NCBI GenBank assembly: GCA_900471925.1
Contig: UCGV01000003.1
Coordinates: 1 to 64,000, forward strand
Direction of reading: 5' to 3'
DNA length: 64,000 nucleotides
Source: Hyphomicrobiales bacterium
GTDB taxonomy: Bacteria > Pseudomonadota > Alphaproteobacteria > Rhizobiales > Rhizobiaceae
Position 1 is the first letter of the stretch. Each line of letters starts with the position of its first letter. Below, in pieces: positions 17,010 through 25,176 of this stretch. The position numbers and the translations under genes were made by a program. The notes under the pieces were generated by a model. That model saw only the letters and a program-made list of their open reading frames with translations. It ran no database searches and was not told the DNA's origin.

Positions 17010-18041
17010 ATGGGACAAGCTGTCCGAATTCCGGTCAATGAACCACAGAGATTGCTTGCCGTACGCTCGCTGAGCGCCATCGGCAGCAGCCCGACGCCCG
17101 AGCTTGCGGCCCTTGCGGAACTCGCCAAGAGCGCTTTCGCAATGCCCTATGCCGCCGTCAACATCGTCGACGAGGACTGGCTGCGTATTGCCGGCGAAGC
17201 GGGCATGAAGCTTTCCGAATGCCCGCGCGACCTTTCCTTCTGCACTCGCGTGGTCTTCGCAAACGATATGGTCGTCGTTCCCGATCTGGAACAGGATGCA
17301 GAGCTGAATGCCGCTCCCTACGTGACCGGCCCGCCGCATTTCCGCTTCTATGCCGGTGCGCCGCTGGAGCTGGAAAACGAGCTGGCGATCGGCGCCTTCT
17401 GCATCCTCGACCAGAAACCGCGCCTCTTCACGGAAGAAGAAGCTGCAAACCTGCGCCGCTTCGCCCGCGTCGCCAGCGCCCTTCTACGCCTGCAAAAGGC
17501 CAACTTCGTCATGGGTCTTGCCGAAAGCAGCCTGCGCACGGCGGCGATGACCGACCCGCTGACCGGCTTCCTCAACCGCGCGGCACTCGATGCCATCGTC
17601 GACAGGGCGCTGGAGGCGGCCCTTGCCTCCGGCCAGACCTTCGGTGCGCTCTATCTGGACATGGACGGCTTCAAGTCGATCAACGACACGCTCGGGCACC
17701 ATATCGGCGACGAGGTGCTGCGCGAGGCGGCAAACCGTATCCGCTCGGTCATCCGCTCCGGCGATATCGTGATACGCATGGGCGGCGATGAATTCGCGAT
17801 CTTCGTGCCGAACCCGCCGAACACCGAGGCGCTGGTCGCCGTTTCCGAGCGCCTGCTCTCGGCCTTCCGCAGCCCATTCGCCATCGAAGGCAATATCATC
17901 CGCGCCCGCCTCAGCATCGGCGCCGCGCTTGCCCCGCAGGGTGGCAAGCGCCGTCTCGAACTGCTGCGCAACGTCGACAGCGCGCTTTACAGCGCCAAGG
18001 CCGCCGGGCGGGATTGTTACGTGGTCTTCAGCCCGGATTGA
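17010..18041 (+). CDS. GAF domain-containing diguanylate cyclase
   Basis: 343 residues. A GAF-type sensor covers about residues 20-165 (FAMPYAAVNIVDEDWLRIAG, then RFYAGAPLELENELAIGAFC) and a GGDEF domain about 180-340. The active site is intact (MGGDEFAIF), and RSGD, five residues before it, is a canonical RxxD inhibitory site, so the enzyme should make cyclic di-GMP and be product-inhibited. No membrane helices; probably cytosolic. GGAGG about ten bases before the ATG at 17010 fixes the start. The GAF ligand is unknown. Confidence 0.92.
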   Translation: MGQAVRIPVNEPQRLLAVRSLSAIGSSPTPELAALAELAKSAFAMPYAAVNIVDEDWLRIAGEAGMKLSECPRDLSFCTRVVFANDMVVVPDLEQDAELNAAPYVTGPPHFRFYAGAPLELENELAIGAFCILDQKPRLFTEEEAANLRRFARVASALLRLQKANFVMGLAESSLRTAAMTDPLTGFLNRAALDAIVDRALEAALASGQTFGALYLDMDGFKSINDTLGHHIGDEVLREAANRIRSVIRSGDIVIRMGGDEFAIFVPNPPNTEALVAVSERLLSAFRSPFAIEGNIIRARLSIGAALAPQGGKRRLELLRNVDSALYSAKAAGRDCYVVFSPD

Positions 18042-18059
18042 GGATCAGAAAAGAAAGCA

Positions 18060-18086
18060 GGAATAAAACGGACATCTACCGTGTCT
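18060..18086 (+). promoter_or_regulatory. Possible ECF-sigma promoter upstream of the secreted-repeat gene
   Basis: GGAATAAAA at 18060-18068 and GTGTCT at 18081-18086 are spaced as -35 and -10 elements of an ECF sigma promoter. They lie upstream of a three-gene cluster that encodes an ECF sigma factor and its likely anti-sigma, so autoregulation is plausible. Assigned by eye. Confidence 0.35.
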
Positions 18087-18132
18087 CATCTTCGGTATCG
18101 CAAAAAGCGTGCCTAACCCGAGGAGAGAGACC

Positions 18133-18513
18133 ATGAAGTCCGTAAAATTCCTGTCCGTGCTGGCAGTTGTCGCTGCCACCGCCACTGCAGCCTTCGCTGC
18201 CCCTGCCGTTACCGAAGTCGATAGCGCCAAGGGCAAGGTTCTGGCCGGTGAAAAGGGCATGACGCTCTACACCTACAAGAAGGACGAAAAGGGTGTCACG
18301 AACTGCTACGACAAGTGCGCCACCAACTGGCCGCCCTTCCTCGCCGCTTCCGATGCCAAAGCCGATGGTGCATACTCGCTCGTCGAACGTAAGGATGGAA
18401 CCAAGCAGTGGGCCAAGGACGGCATGCCGCTCTATTACTGGGTGAAGGACACCAAGTCCGGCGATATCACCGGCGATGGCGTCGGCGGTTCCTGGGACGT
18501 TGCAAAGCCCTGA
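18133..18513 (+). CDS. Secreted-repeat (COG4315/Lipoprotein_15) protein
   Basis: 126 residues with a signal peptide (cleavage about AAFAA|PAV; no lipobox cysteine). Two repeats of the Yx(F/W/Y)xxD type appear: TLYTYKKDEKG and PLYYWVKDTKSGD, plus the typical NCYDKCATNWPPFLA cysteine motif. The family is periplasmic with unknown biochemical function. It is directly followed by an ECF sigma factor gene (10-base gap) and an anti-sigma gene, so it is probably a target of that sigma factor. AGGAGAGA precedes the ATG. Confidence 0.88.
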   Translation: MKSVKFLSVLAVVAATATAAFAAPAVTEVDSAKGKVLAGEKGMTLYTYKKDEKGVTNCYDKCATNWPPFLAASDAKADGAYSLVERKDGTKQWAKDGMPLYYWVKDTKSGDITGDGVGGSWDVAKP

Positions 18514-18523
18514 TGAGGCCAGC

Positions 18524-19039
18524 GTGAAGACGCCCCCACCCGATACGTTCGAGGGCCAGATCCTGGCCCTCCTTCCCTCGCTTCGCCGCTATTCCCGCAG
18601 CCTCACCCGCTCGGATACCGAAGGCGAGGATCTGCTTCAGGATTGCGTGGAAAAGGTTCTGGCCCGGCGCGGTCAGTGGCGCGGCATAAACCTGCGCGGC
18701 TGGGTCCTGACGACGATGACCAACCTTTACCGCAATGCCCGCCGCTCAAGCCCGCGTAACCGGCTGATCGAACTCGACGCCGCCGAGGAGATGGCCAATC
18801 CCGATGCGCAGAGCGATCCGCTGGAGCGCCTGCGGCTGGAACAGGCCCTCAACAGCCTCTCGGAGGATTACCGCGCCGTGCTGATGCTCGTCGTCATCGA
18901 GGGCTACAGTTACGCCGAAGTCGCCACCATGCTGGAGATCCCGATTGGCACCGTCATGTCGCGCCTGTCGCGCGCGCGCCAGCGCATGAGCGAGCATATG
19001 AAAGCCGATAATGTGATTACGCTTCGGAGACCGAAATGA
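18524..19039 (+). CDS. ECF-type RNA polymerase sigma factor
   Basis: 171 residues. Region 2 is at about residues 15-75 (LPSLRRYSRSLTRSDTEGED, LLQDCVEKVLARR) and region 4 at about 105-160 (YAEVATMLEIPIGTVMSRLS, ARQRM), with no region 1 or 3. The start is probably the GTG at 18524 after GAGG, because the open frame before it overlaps the previous gene. The stop overlaps the ATG of the anti-sigma gene (ATGA). The order secreted-repeat protein, sigma, anti-sigma recalls the S. meliloti rpoE4-type locus linked to sulfite response; this equivalence is an inference from memory. Confidence 0.9.
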   Translation: MKTPPPDTFEGQILALLPSLRRYSRSLTRSDTEGEDLLQDCVEKVLARRGQWRGINLRGWVLTTMTNLYRNARRSSPRNRLIELDAAEEMANPDAQSDPLERLRLEQALNSLSEDYRAVLMLVVIEGYSYAEVATMLEIPIGTVMSRLSRARQRMSEHMKADNVITLRRPK

Positions 19040-19821
19040 ACGAGACCAACCCCGCCGTGACCGAAGCGGACCTGCACGCCTTTGCCGACGGGCAATTGCC
19101 GGAGGCCGCCCGCGCCCGCGTGGAAGCCTACCTTGCCGAAAACCCCGAGGAAGCCGCGATGGTCGCCGGCTGGCAGGCGCAGAATGCCGGTATCAAGACC
19201 CTGTTTGCAGGCTATGAGAAGAGCCGCGAGACAGATCCCCAGATGGTGACACCAGCCGCGCAGGCCGCCTCCCCGTGGAAGACACGCTCCGCATTCGCCG
19301 CTGCCGCCGTGGTGCTCTTTGCGCTCGGCGCCGTTAGCGACCGTTTCCTCCCGCCGCTCTTCGAACGCCCGCCGCTGCAGCTTGCCGAATCCGAGACCCT
19401 GCCGAAGCAGGCCGAGACCGCCTTTCTCGTCTATGCCAGCGAAGTGCGCCATCCGGTCGAGGTCTTCGCCAATGAGGAACAGCATCTCGCAACCTGGCTC
19501 GGCAAGCGTCTGGCCATTCCCAATCTCAAGGTGCCGGACCTACAGTCCCTCGGCTTCCACCTCGTCGGCGGCCGCCTGCTGCCGGTCGATGGAAGGCCGG
19601 GCGCCATGTTCATGTATGAAGATCAGGGCGGCGAGCGACTGACCGTCATCGTTGGCCGCAACAAGGAAAACAGGACGACAAGCTTCCGCTTCGCCTCCGC
19701 CAAGGATGTCGAGACCTTCTACTGGATCGACGGCGAACTCGGCTATGCGGTGACGGGCGAAATCTCCCGCGAGATGCTGCGCAAGGTAGCCGAGGAATGT
19801 TATCGGCAGTTTCCGTCCTGA
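19036..19821 (+). CDS. Membrane-anchored anti-sigma factor
   Basis: 261 residues. The N-terminal cytosolic part (DLHAFADGQLPEAARARVEA) is typical of rhizobial anti-sigma factors paired with this kind of ECF sigma, but it lacks the HxxxCxxC zinc motif. One transmembrane segment is at about residues 85-102 (AFAAAAVVLFALGAVSDRF), and the periplasmic part is about 155 residues. It is translationally coupled to the sigma gene by ATGA. It is expected to hold the sigma factor at the membrane until a signal arrives. Confidence 0.88.
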   Translation: MNETNPAVTEADLHAFADGQLPEAARARVEAYLAENPEEAAMVAGWQAQNAGIKTLFAGYEKSRETDPQMVTPAAQAASPWKTRSAFAAAAVVLFALGAVSDRFLPPLFERPPLQLAESETLPKQAETAFLVYASEVRHPVEVFANEEQHLATWLGKRLAIPNLKVPDLQSLGFHLVGGRLLPVDGRPGAMFMYEDQGGERLTVIVGRNKENRTTSFRFASAKDVETFYWIDGELGYAVTGEISREMLRKVAEECYRQFPS

Positions 19822-19919
19822 AGCAATTCCAGCAAAAGTGTGAAGCGGTTTTGCGTTCGGAATTGCGTAAAAACAAAGAGATAGATCATTTCCGCGTTTC
19901 GAAAAAACGGAAATGATCC
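19822..19919 (+). repeat. Dispersed intergenic repeat, family 2, copy A
   Basis: Contains GCAAAAGTGTG, AGCGGTTTTGCG, TGCGTAAAAACAAAGA and a terminal hairpin GATCATTTCCG/CGGAAATGATC. The first three blocks recur in the same order at 34717-34822. It directly follows the anti-sigma stop codon. Confidence 0.75.
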
Positions 19920-19983
19920 AGCGCGCCGTGGGCGCCTCAGGACACACGAAGGTCGCTCTACGAAAGCGGCTGCGTTTGAAACC

Positions 19984-20349
19984 TCAGCGCAGGGGATCGT
20001 TGGCAAGCTCGATCGGCCTGCCATGCGGCGTCGCCTCCGCTGCCCGCTGCCAGCTCTTCTGCAAATCCAGAATGACCGAAGCATCGGCAATGCCGCGGCT
20101 GACGAGCAGATCGGACAGGGCAGCCACCCAGCAGTCGAAATAGTCGCTGCCATCTTCGGCCCGGCCAGGCTTGTGCAACTCCCTCGACAGGGTTTCAGCC
20201 CATTCGCTCCAGGCAAACAGCCCTTTCTCATGCAGATGCACTGTCATGGCGAAGGCTTCCGCCGCCCACGGCTCCGGGAAAACCGGATCGCCCTCCGGCG
20301 ACTTCGGCAGGCCAGGCGATTGCGCCAGCTTCGTGGGCGTCTCACACAC
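19984..20349 (-). CDS. Nitrile hydratase accessory/activator protein
   Basis: About 121 residues. The protein resembles the nitrile hydratase accessory family (GDPVFPEPWAAEAFAMTVHLH, then GLFAWSEWAETLS and DYFDCWVAALSDLL), which is related to the N-terminal part of the beta subunit and delivers cobalt to the alpha subunit by subunit exchange. The GTG at 20349 overlaps the beta-subunit stop by 8 bases, giving translational coupling; a longer in-frame start exists at 20373. It completes an alpha-beta-activator operon. Confidence 0.88.
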   Translation of the reverse strand: MCETPTKLAQSPGLPKSPEGDPVFPEPWAAEAFAMTVHLHEKGLFAWSEWAETLSRELHKPGRAEDGSDYFDCWVAALSDLLVSRGIADASVILDLQKSWQRAAEATPHGRPIELANDPLR

Positions 20350-21001
20350 GCTCAAGATAGCTCTCCCACGCATCGATCGAGACCGTCAGCGACGGATCGG
20401 CGCCCTCGCCCCAGATCTCGTCACCGTCGAAGACGACGGTATAGAGCCACTGCGGGTTCTCACCCTTGCCATGCGCATTGTCATCGGGGAACACGAAAGA
20501 ACCCTGCACCGCCTCGACCACACCCACCTTGGCACGCGCGTAACGCGGCAACCGCGTGTGGGTGGTCGGATTGAAATTCCTGGTCTTCACCGTCTCGCCG
20601 ACGACAAAGAGCGGCGCCGTCTCGACGGGCCGGTCGCAAGGCGCACCCTTGGCAAGCACGCCTGATACCATATCAGCCTTCAGCACCCGCTTCGGCACGG
20701 TGCCATCCCGCAGCCTGTGGCCTGACAGCAGCTCCTCGCGGCTCGCAAAGCCATGGCGCTCGAGCAGCATGTCGATGCCGCGGATCCAGACTTCGTAATA
20801 GCTTGCCGCGAGATAATCGGCCGGCGGAATGCTTTCACGCGCATGCCGACTTTCATCGATCGTCCAGGCGCCGAAGGCGCCGCAGGAGAGCGTGATGCCG
20901 AGCGCCCGCTTTTCCCATTCGGCATGGAAATAGGGTTCGTTCACTTCAGGCGCGACAGGACCAAAACCCATCTGTCCGCCGAGATCGTGCGGGCCGTTCA
21001 T
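20342..21001 (-). CDS. nthB: Nitrile hydratase subunit beta
   Basis: 219 residues. N-terminus [16 protein letters not shown] is the hallmark of the beta subunit, and the C-terminal SH3-like domain contains [20 protein letters not shown] and [16 protein letters not shown]. With the alpha subunit it hydrates nitriles to amides. The ATG overlaps the alpha-subunit stop (ATGA), so the subunits are translated in a coupled way. No amidase gene lies in the window to convert the amide product further. Confidence 0.95.
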   Translation of the reverse strand: MNGPHDLGGQMGFGPVAPEVNEPYFHAEWEKRALGITLSCGAFGAWTIDESRHARESIPPADYLAASYYEVWIRGIDMLLERHGFASREELLSGHRLRDGTVPKRVLKADMVSGVLAKGAPCDRPVETAPLFVVGETVKTRNFNPTTHTRLPRYARAKVGVVEAVQGSFVFPDDNAHGKGENPQWLYTVVFDGDEIWGEGADPSLTVSIDAWESYLERV

Positions 21002-21648
21002 GCCGGCACCCGTGGGCTGCCTGCAATGGCCGTGCCGATCATCGCGTCGCGGCTGACGAGATCGGCAAGCGCTTCCTCATCCATGCCTTCGCTCCCCTCG
21101 GGCCGTTCCGGGATCACCAGATAGCGCAGCTCCGCCGTCGAATCCCAGACACGAACCTTCTTCGTCTCCGGCAATGTCACTCCGAATTCCGCCAGCACGC
21201 CGCGCGGATCGATGACCGCGCGCGAGCGATAGGCCGGTGCCTTGTACCAGACCGGCGGTAGCCCAAGCACCGACCACGGATAGCAGGAGCAAAGCGTGCA
21301 GACGATGAGGTTATGAGTTTCAGCCGTGTTGAACACGGCGCGCATGTGCTCGCCCTGCCGGCCGGTAAACCCAAGGCTCGCAATCGCCGCCGTCGCATCC
21401 CGCTTCAGCCAGTCTGCAAAGTCCGGATCGCTCCAGGCTTTTGCGACGACGCGCGCGCCATTGCGCGGCCCGACCTTCGTCTCATAGGTCTCGACGATCG
21501 CATCGATCGCCGCCGGATCGATCAGCCCCTTCTCCGTCAGCAGCGTTTCCAGCGCTTTCACGCGCGCCTGCATGTCCGAATAATGGTTGTCGTGGTCATG
21601 ATCATGGTGGTCATGGTCATGATCTGCATGGTCGTCTCTATGTTGCAT
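20998..21648 (-). CDS. nthA: Nitrile hydratase subunit alpha, cobalt type, His-rich N-terminus
   Basis: 216 residues. The metal site CTLCSC (C117, C120, C122) has Thr at the second position, characteristic of the cobalt enzyme; the cysteines are normally oxidised post-translationally. [17 protein letters not shown] and [19 protein letters not shown] are conserved. The first 24 residues carry a run dominated by His and Asp ([16 protein letters not shown]), an unusual metal-binding-like tail. The ATG at 21648 follows GGGGGA; the longer upstream frame is unlikely. Expressed as alpha-beta-activator. Confidence 0.95.
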   Translation of the reverse strand: MQHRDDHADHDHDHHDHDHDNHYSDMQARVKALETLLTEKGLIDPAAIDAIVETYETKVGPRNGARVVAKAWSDPDFADWLKRDATAAIASLGFTGRQGEHMRAVFNTAETHNLIVCTLCSCYPWSVLGLPPVWYKAPAYRSRAVIDPRGVLAEFGVTLPETKKVRVWDSTAELRYLVIPERPEGSEGMDEEALADLVSRDAMIGTAIAGSPRVPA

Positions 21649-21833
21649 GACGCTCCCCCGAAGTAGAGCACGCGATCTTAGGCGCCGATCACAGGCCCGC
21701 CAAGCGCATTTCTCGTCAGAAAGTGCCCCAATCAATGTCATCGGCGCGGATCAGATGGAGATTAATTAAGCAAGTCCTTATCCAAGCCGAGATCCTAACC
21801 GAACGTTAACAGCTTCTCCCCAGATTGCCCGCC

Positions 21834-22595
21834 ATGAAAGTTCCATCCGTCGGCCGCAGGACCAGCTCATCAGCGCCTCCGCCCACCCCGGTGCCGGAGG
21901 AAAAGGATGGCATTGCGCAAGGCTCGCGCTCCGCCGATCCGCGCCAGAGTGAGACTGGGGATGCGCTGAAGAGCCCGAGCAAGGTTGCATGGGAACTGCT
22001 CGATCACCTCGCTCGGGAAATGACGAAGAATGGCAAAATTCGTTCTATCGATATGTTTGCAGCCCTGGGATCGATCGGTGGTTTCTCGTGCGTCGTCGCC
22101 GCGTTGGAGATAGCCTCTTCCGGAGAGCTCCGCGACGACGCCGATCTCATCGCCGTGGAAGCCACGGATGGCTCCCGCTACTACACCGGCAATCTGCCGA
22201 ACACCTTCCTGCTGGAAAGCCACGATTCCCTGCTGAACCGGACATATGGCGCAGCAAGAAAGTCCGGTGCCCTGATCCCGCAGGACACGGTGACGGAAAC
22301 GCTGCATTACGTGATCTCAACCATCGGACTTCCGGAATTCGGAATACCGCGATTGGCGGACGAGCATCGCCCGGGAGACACACCGCTTGCCTATGTTCAG
22401 CACCTGTGGCCGAAGGCGGCCGATGTTCTCGATCGAAATCTCGTCCCGGTCAGGAGGCAAACCCTCGCAATCGGCATGGCCGTGGAACTGGCCTTCGTTT
22501 ACGCCAGGCCGCAACTCGATCCGGCCCTGGCGGCGCGGATCGTGACCGAATGCGCCATACCGATGGCGAAACTCGATCCCCGCCTTATCGGTTGA
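21834..22595 (+). CDS. Conserved-looking hypothetical protein
   Basis: 253 residues. I do not recognise the family. The first 45 residues are Ser/Pro-rich and probably disordered, and the rest looks globular and helical, with a small hydrophobic stretch (MFAALGSIGGFSCVVAALEI) near residue 75, too mixed for a clear membrane anchor. No catalytic motif is evident. It is divergent from the nitrile hydratase operon with 185 bases between them and followed by the SDR-DoxX gene 91 bases later. An ATG at 21834 is preferred to a TTG three codons upstream. Confidence 0.65.
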   Translation: MKVPSVGRRTSSSAPPPTPVPEEKDGIAQGSRSADPRQSETGDALKSPSKVAWELLDHLAREMTKNGKIRSIDMFAALGSIGGFSCVVAALEIASSGELRDDADLIAVEATDGSRYYTGNLPNTFLLESHDSLLNRTYGAARKSGALIPQDTVTETLHYVISTIGLPEFGIPRLADEHRPGDTPLAYVQHLWPKAADVLDRNLVPVRRQTLAIGMAVELAFVYARPQLDPALAARIVTECAIPMAKLDPRLIG

Positions 22596-22686
22596 ACTTA
22601 CCGAAAGGGAGACAGACCCTTCCGGGCGATACACGCACGTTGCACTTCCCCCTGCTCGATATGCCGTTTTTCGATAGTCTCCCGCT

Positions 22687-23970
22687 ATGAACATCCTGAT
22701 TCTCGGCGCCACAGGCTTCATCGGTTCGGCCATCGCAGCGCGGCTGCTAGCCGACGGCTATACCGTGACCGGGCTTGCCCGCAATCCCGACCGGGCGCGG
22801 ATCCGCCAACCCGCTATCCGCTGGATCAGGGCCGACCTGGAGAAGATGACCGATATGGCCGACTGGGACGGCGTGCTGGAAGGCCAGCACGCCGTCGTCA
22901 ACAGCGCCGGGGCCCTCCAGGACGGTCTTTCAGACAATCTCGCAGCCACCCAGCAACGCGCGATGATCGCGCTGCAGCAAGCGGCGCGGCCGGCTGGCGT
23001 GACACTCATCATCCAGATCTCCGCCCGAACCGATGGCGCCGGCAGCAACCTGCCCTTCCTCGCCACCAAGCGCGCCGCCGACACGGCGCTTGCGTCGTCA
23101 GGGCTGCCTTACGTGATCCTGCGCCCGTCCCTCGTGCTCGGCCGTAACGCCCATGGCGGTACGGCGCTGGTGCGTGCGCTTGCATCTTTCCCGCTCGTCC
23201 TGCCGCTCCTCCATGCCGAAAGCCCGGTCGAAACAGTGGCAGCCGACGATGTCGCCGCGGCCGTCTCGTCCGCCATTTCGGGCACGCTTCCGTCCGGCAG
23301 CGATATCGAACTCGCCGCCGAGGAACGGCACACGCTCGCAAGCCTCGTCAAGCTGCACCGTGCCTGGCTCGGCCTGCCGGATGCGCCTGTCATCTCCATG
23401 CCGCCTGCAATCGCACGGCCCATCTCATGGCTTGCCGATATTGCCGGAAATCTCGGCTGGCGCTCGCCGCTGCGCTCCACAGCCATGACCGTCATGTCCG
23501 AAGGTGTGCGCATGGACCGCCCCACACCCTCCGGCCTGCCGACGCTTTCGGCTGCACAGACGCTCGCCGCCAACCCATCAGGCATCCAGGATCTGTGGTT
23601 CGCCCGCCTCTATCTCCTCAAGGCGCCTGTCATTGCCGGCCTGTCGCTCTTCTGGCTGCTCTCGGGCTTGATCCCGCTTTGGGCGCCCGCACAGGCAAGC
23701 ACCCATTTCCTGCCCTTCATGCCCGCGGGCGCGGCCATGGCACTGACAATCCTCACCTGCCTGATCGATATCGCCCTCGGCGCGGCCGTGCTCGTCCGAC
23801 CTTTCGCCCGCCGCGCCCTTCTCGGCATGCTCGCCGTCTCGCTCGCCTATCTCGCCGGGGGCACGGTTCTGGAGCCGGCGCTCTGGCTCGATCCGCTCGG
23901 GCCGCTCGTCAAGGTGCTGCCGTCGCTGCTCCTGACGCTTGCCGCACTCGCCATACTGGATGAACGCTGA
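22687..23970 (+). CDS. SDR/NmrA-like protein fused to a DoxX-like membrane domain
   Basis: 427 residues. Residues 1-280 are an extended short-chain dehydrogenase fold with LILGATGFIGSAIAARL at 4-20, ARNPDRARIRQPAIRW, and LPYVILRPSLVLG. Residues about 305-427 hold four hydrophobic helices (LLKAPVIAGLSLFWLLSGLI, then FMPAGAAMALTILTCLIDIA), a DoxX-like arrangement. Its stop overlaps the start of a DUF2269 gene, so the two are translationally coupled. Substrate unknown; a membrane-linked redox role is inferred. Confidence 0.88.
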   Translation: MNILILGATGFIGSAIAARLLADGYTVTGLARNPDRARIRQPAIRWIRADLEKMTDMADWDGVLEGQHAVVNSAGALQDGLSDNLAATQQRAMIALQQAARPAGVTLIIQISARTDGAGSNLPFLATKRAADTALASSGLPYVILRPSLVLGRNAHGGTALVRALASFPLVLPLLHAESPVETVAADDVAAAVSSAISGTLPSGSDIELAAEERHTLASLVKLHRAWLGLPDAPVISMPPAIARPISWLADIAGNLGWRSPLRSTAMTVMSEGVRMDRPTPSGLPTLSAAQTLAANPSGIQDLWFARLYLLKAPVIAGLSLFWLLSGLIPLWAPAQASTHFLPFMPAGAAMALTILTCLIDIALGAAVLVRPFARRALLGMLAVSLAYLAGGTVLEPALWLDPLGPLVKVLPSLLLTLAALAILDER

Positions 23971-24440
23971 TGCTTGCCGAACTGCTGCTTCTTGCCCATG
24001 TCGTCGGCGCAACCGTACTTTTCGGCACCGGCGCCGGGATCGCCTTCTTCATGGTGATGGCGCATCGCACCCGCGATCCCAGGCTGATTGCCCATGTCGC
24101 GGGCAGCGTCGTCATCGCCGATACGGTCTTCACAGCCACAGCAGCCGTTCTCCAGCCGGTGACAGGTTATCTTCTTGCCCGCATCATCGGCTGGGATCTA
24201 ACGGAAAGCTGGATTGCGCTGTCGCTGGTGCTCTATGTTGTAACCGGCATCTTCTGGCTGCCGGTCGTCTGGATACAGATCCGCCTGCGCAATCTGGCGC
24301 GCGCCGCAGCAAGCGTGGGTACGGCCCTGCCGCCGGCCTATTTCAGCCTCTACCGCATCTGGTTCGCCTTCGGCTTCCCGGCCTTTTTCGCTGTGCTCGG
24401 CATCCTCTGGCTGATGCTGGCGAAGCCCACGCTATTTTAG
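23970..24440 (+). CDS. DUF2269 family integral membrane protein
   Basis: 156 residues with four predicted helices (LLAHVVGATVLFGTGAGIAF; IADTVFTATAAVLQPVTGYL; WIALSLVLYVVTGIFWLPVV; a final helix near residue 140). This is the DUF2269 pattern with an LxxHxxG motif in helix 1; function unknown. The start overlaps the SDR-DoxX stop (TGATG). The last 9 bases overlap, tail to tail, with the LysE-type gene on the other strand. Confidence 0.85.
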   Translation: MLAELLLLAHVVGATVLFGTGAGIAFFMVMAHRTRDPRLIAHVAGSVVIADTVFTATAAVLQPVTGYLLARIIGWDLTESWIALSLVLYVVTGIFWLPVVWIQIRLRNLARAAASVGTALPPAYFSLYRIWFAFGFPAFFAVLGILWLMLAKPTLF

Positions 24441-25025
24441 CATCGGCCACAGGCTCAGCACGAGCAGCACCGCCATGGTGATATTAAACCACTTCAGCCG
24501 CACCGGATCAGAGAGCCATTCCCGCAGCACTGAGCCGAAGCCTGCCCAGGTCGACACCGAGGGCACATTCACCGCCGCGAAAGCGAGGCCGGCGATCAAC
24601 ACGCTGACGAGATAAAGCTGCTCATTCGTGTAGGTCGCCATCGCCGTGACCGCCATGACCCAGGCCTTGGGATTGACCCACTGAAAGGCCGCAGCCGCGA
24701 AAAACGACATCGGCTTCGCACCGGTCTTGCCATCGCTGAGGGAACGCGACGTTGCGATCTTCCACGCGATCCACACGAGATAGGCACCACCGGCAAATTT
24801 CAGCGCGAGATAAACCGCCGGCACCGTATGCAGCAGCGCGCCCAGCCCCAGACCGACCGCCAGCAGCAGAGACAGGAACCCGACCCCGATGCCGAACATA
24901 TGCGGGATCGTGCGGCGGAAGCCGAAATTCACGCCTGAGGCAAACAGCATCATATTGTTCGGCCCCGGTGTGATCGAGGTCGTGAAGGCAAAGAGCAGCA
25001 GAGCCAGAAACGTATCCAGCGGCAT
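24432..25025 (-). CDS. LysE/RhtB family translocator
   Basis: 197 residues with about six hydrophobic helices. The N-terminal signature FTTSITPGPNNMMLFASGVN matches the LysE/RhtB amino-acid export family. It exports amino acids or related metabolites; the substrate cannot be assigned. GGGAGGG precedes the ATG. It is divergent from an aldo/keto reductase across a region with a 10-bp inverted repeat. Its 3' end overlaps the DUF2269 gene by 9 bases. Confidence 0.9.
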   Translation of the reverse strand: MPLDTFLALLLFAFTTSITPGPNNMMLFASGVNFGFRRTIPHMFGIGVGFLSLLLAVGLGLGALLHTVPAVYLALKFAGGAYLVWIAWKIATSRSLSDGKTGAKPMSFFAAAAFQWVNPKAWVMAVTAMATYTNEQLYLVSVLIAGLAFAAVNVPSVSTWAGFGSVLREWLSDPVRLKWFNITMAVLLVLSLWPMLK

Positions 25026-25100
25026 GAAACCCTCCCATGCCGCGCAGTTTCATCGCAAGGCGGCTTATTGAAATTAGGTCAGCATAACTGCCCTAAACCA

Positions 25101-25132
25101 CTGTCACCATAACATGATTGTCATGGTGACAG
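25101..25132. promoter_or_regulatory. Inverted repeat between lysE-type and AKR genes
   Basis: CTGTCACCAT (25101-25110) and ATGGTGACAG (25123-25132) are perfect 10-base arms with a 12-base spacer. It sits in the divergent promoter region, 45 bases before the reductase ATG, and looks like an operator for a dimeric regulator not encoded next to it. Confidence 0.55.
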
Positions 25133-25176
25133 GATTACCTGATAGTCTGCCCATCTCTCAAAGGACGAGACCCGCC

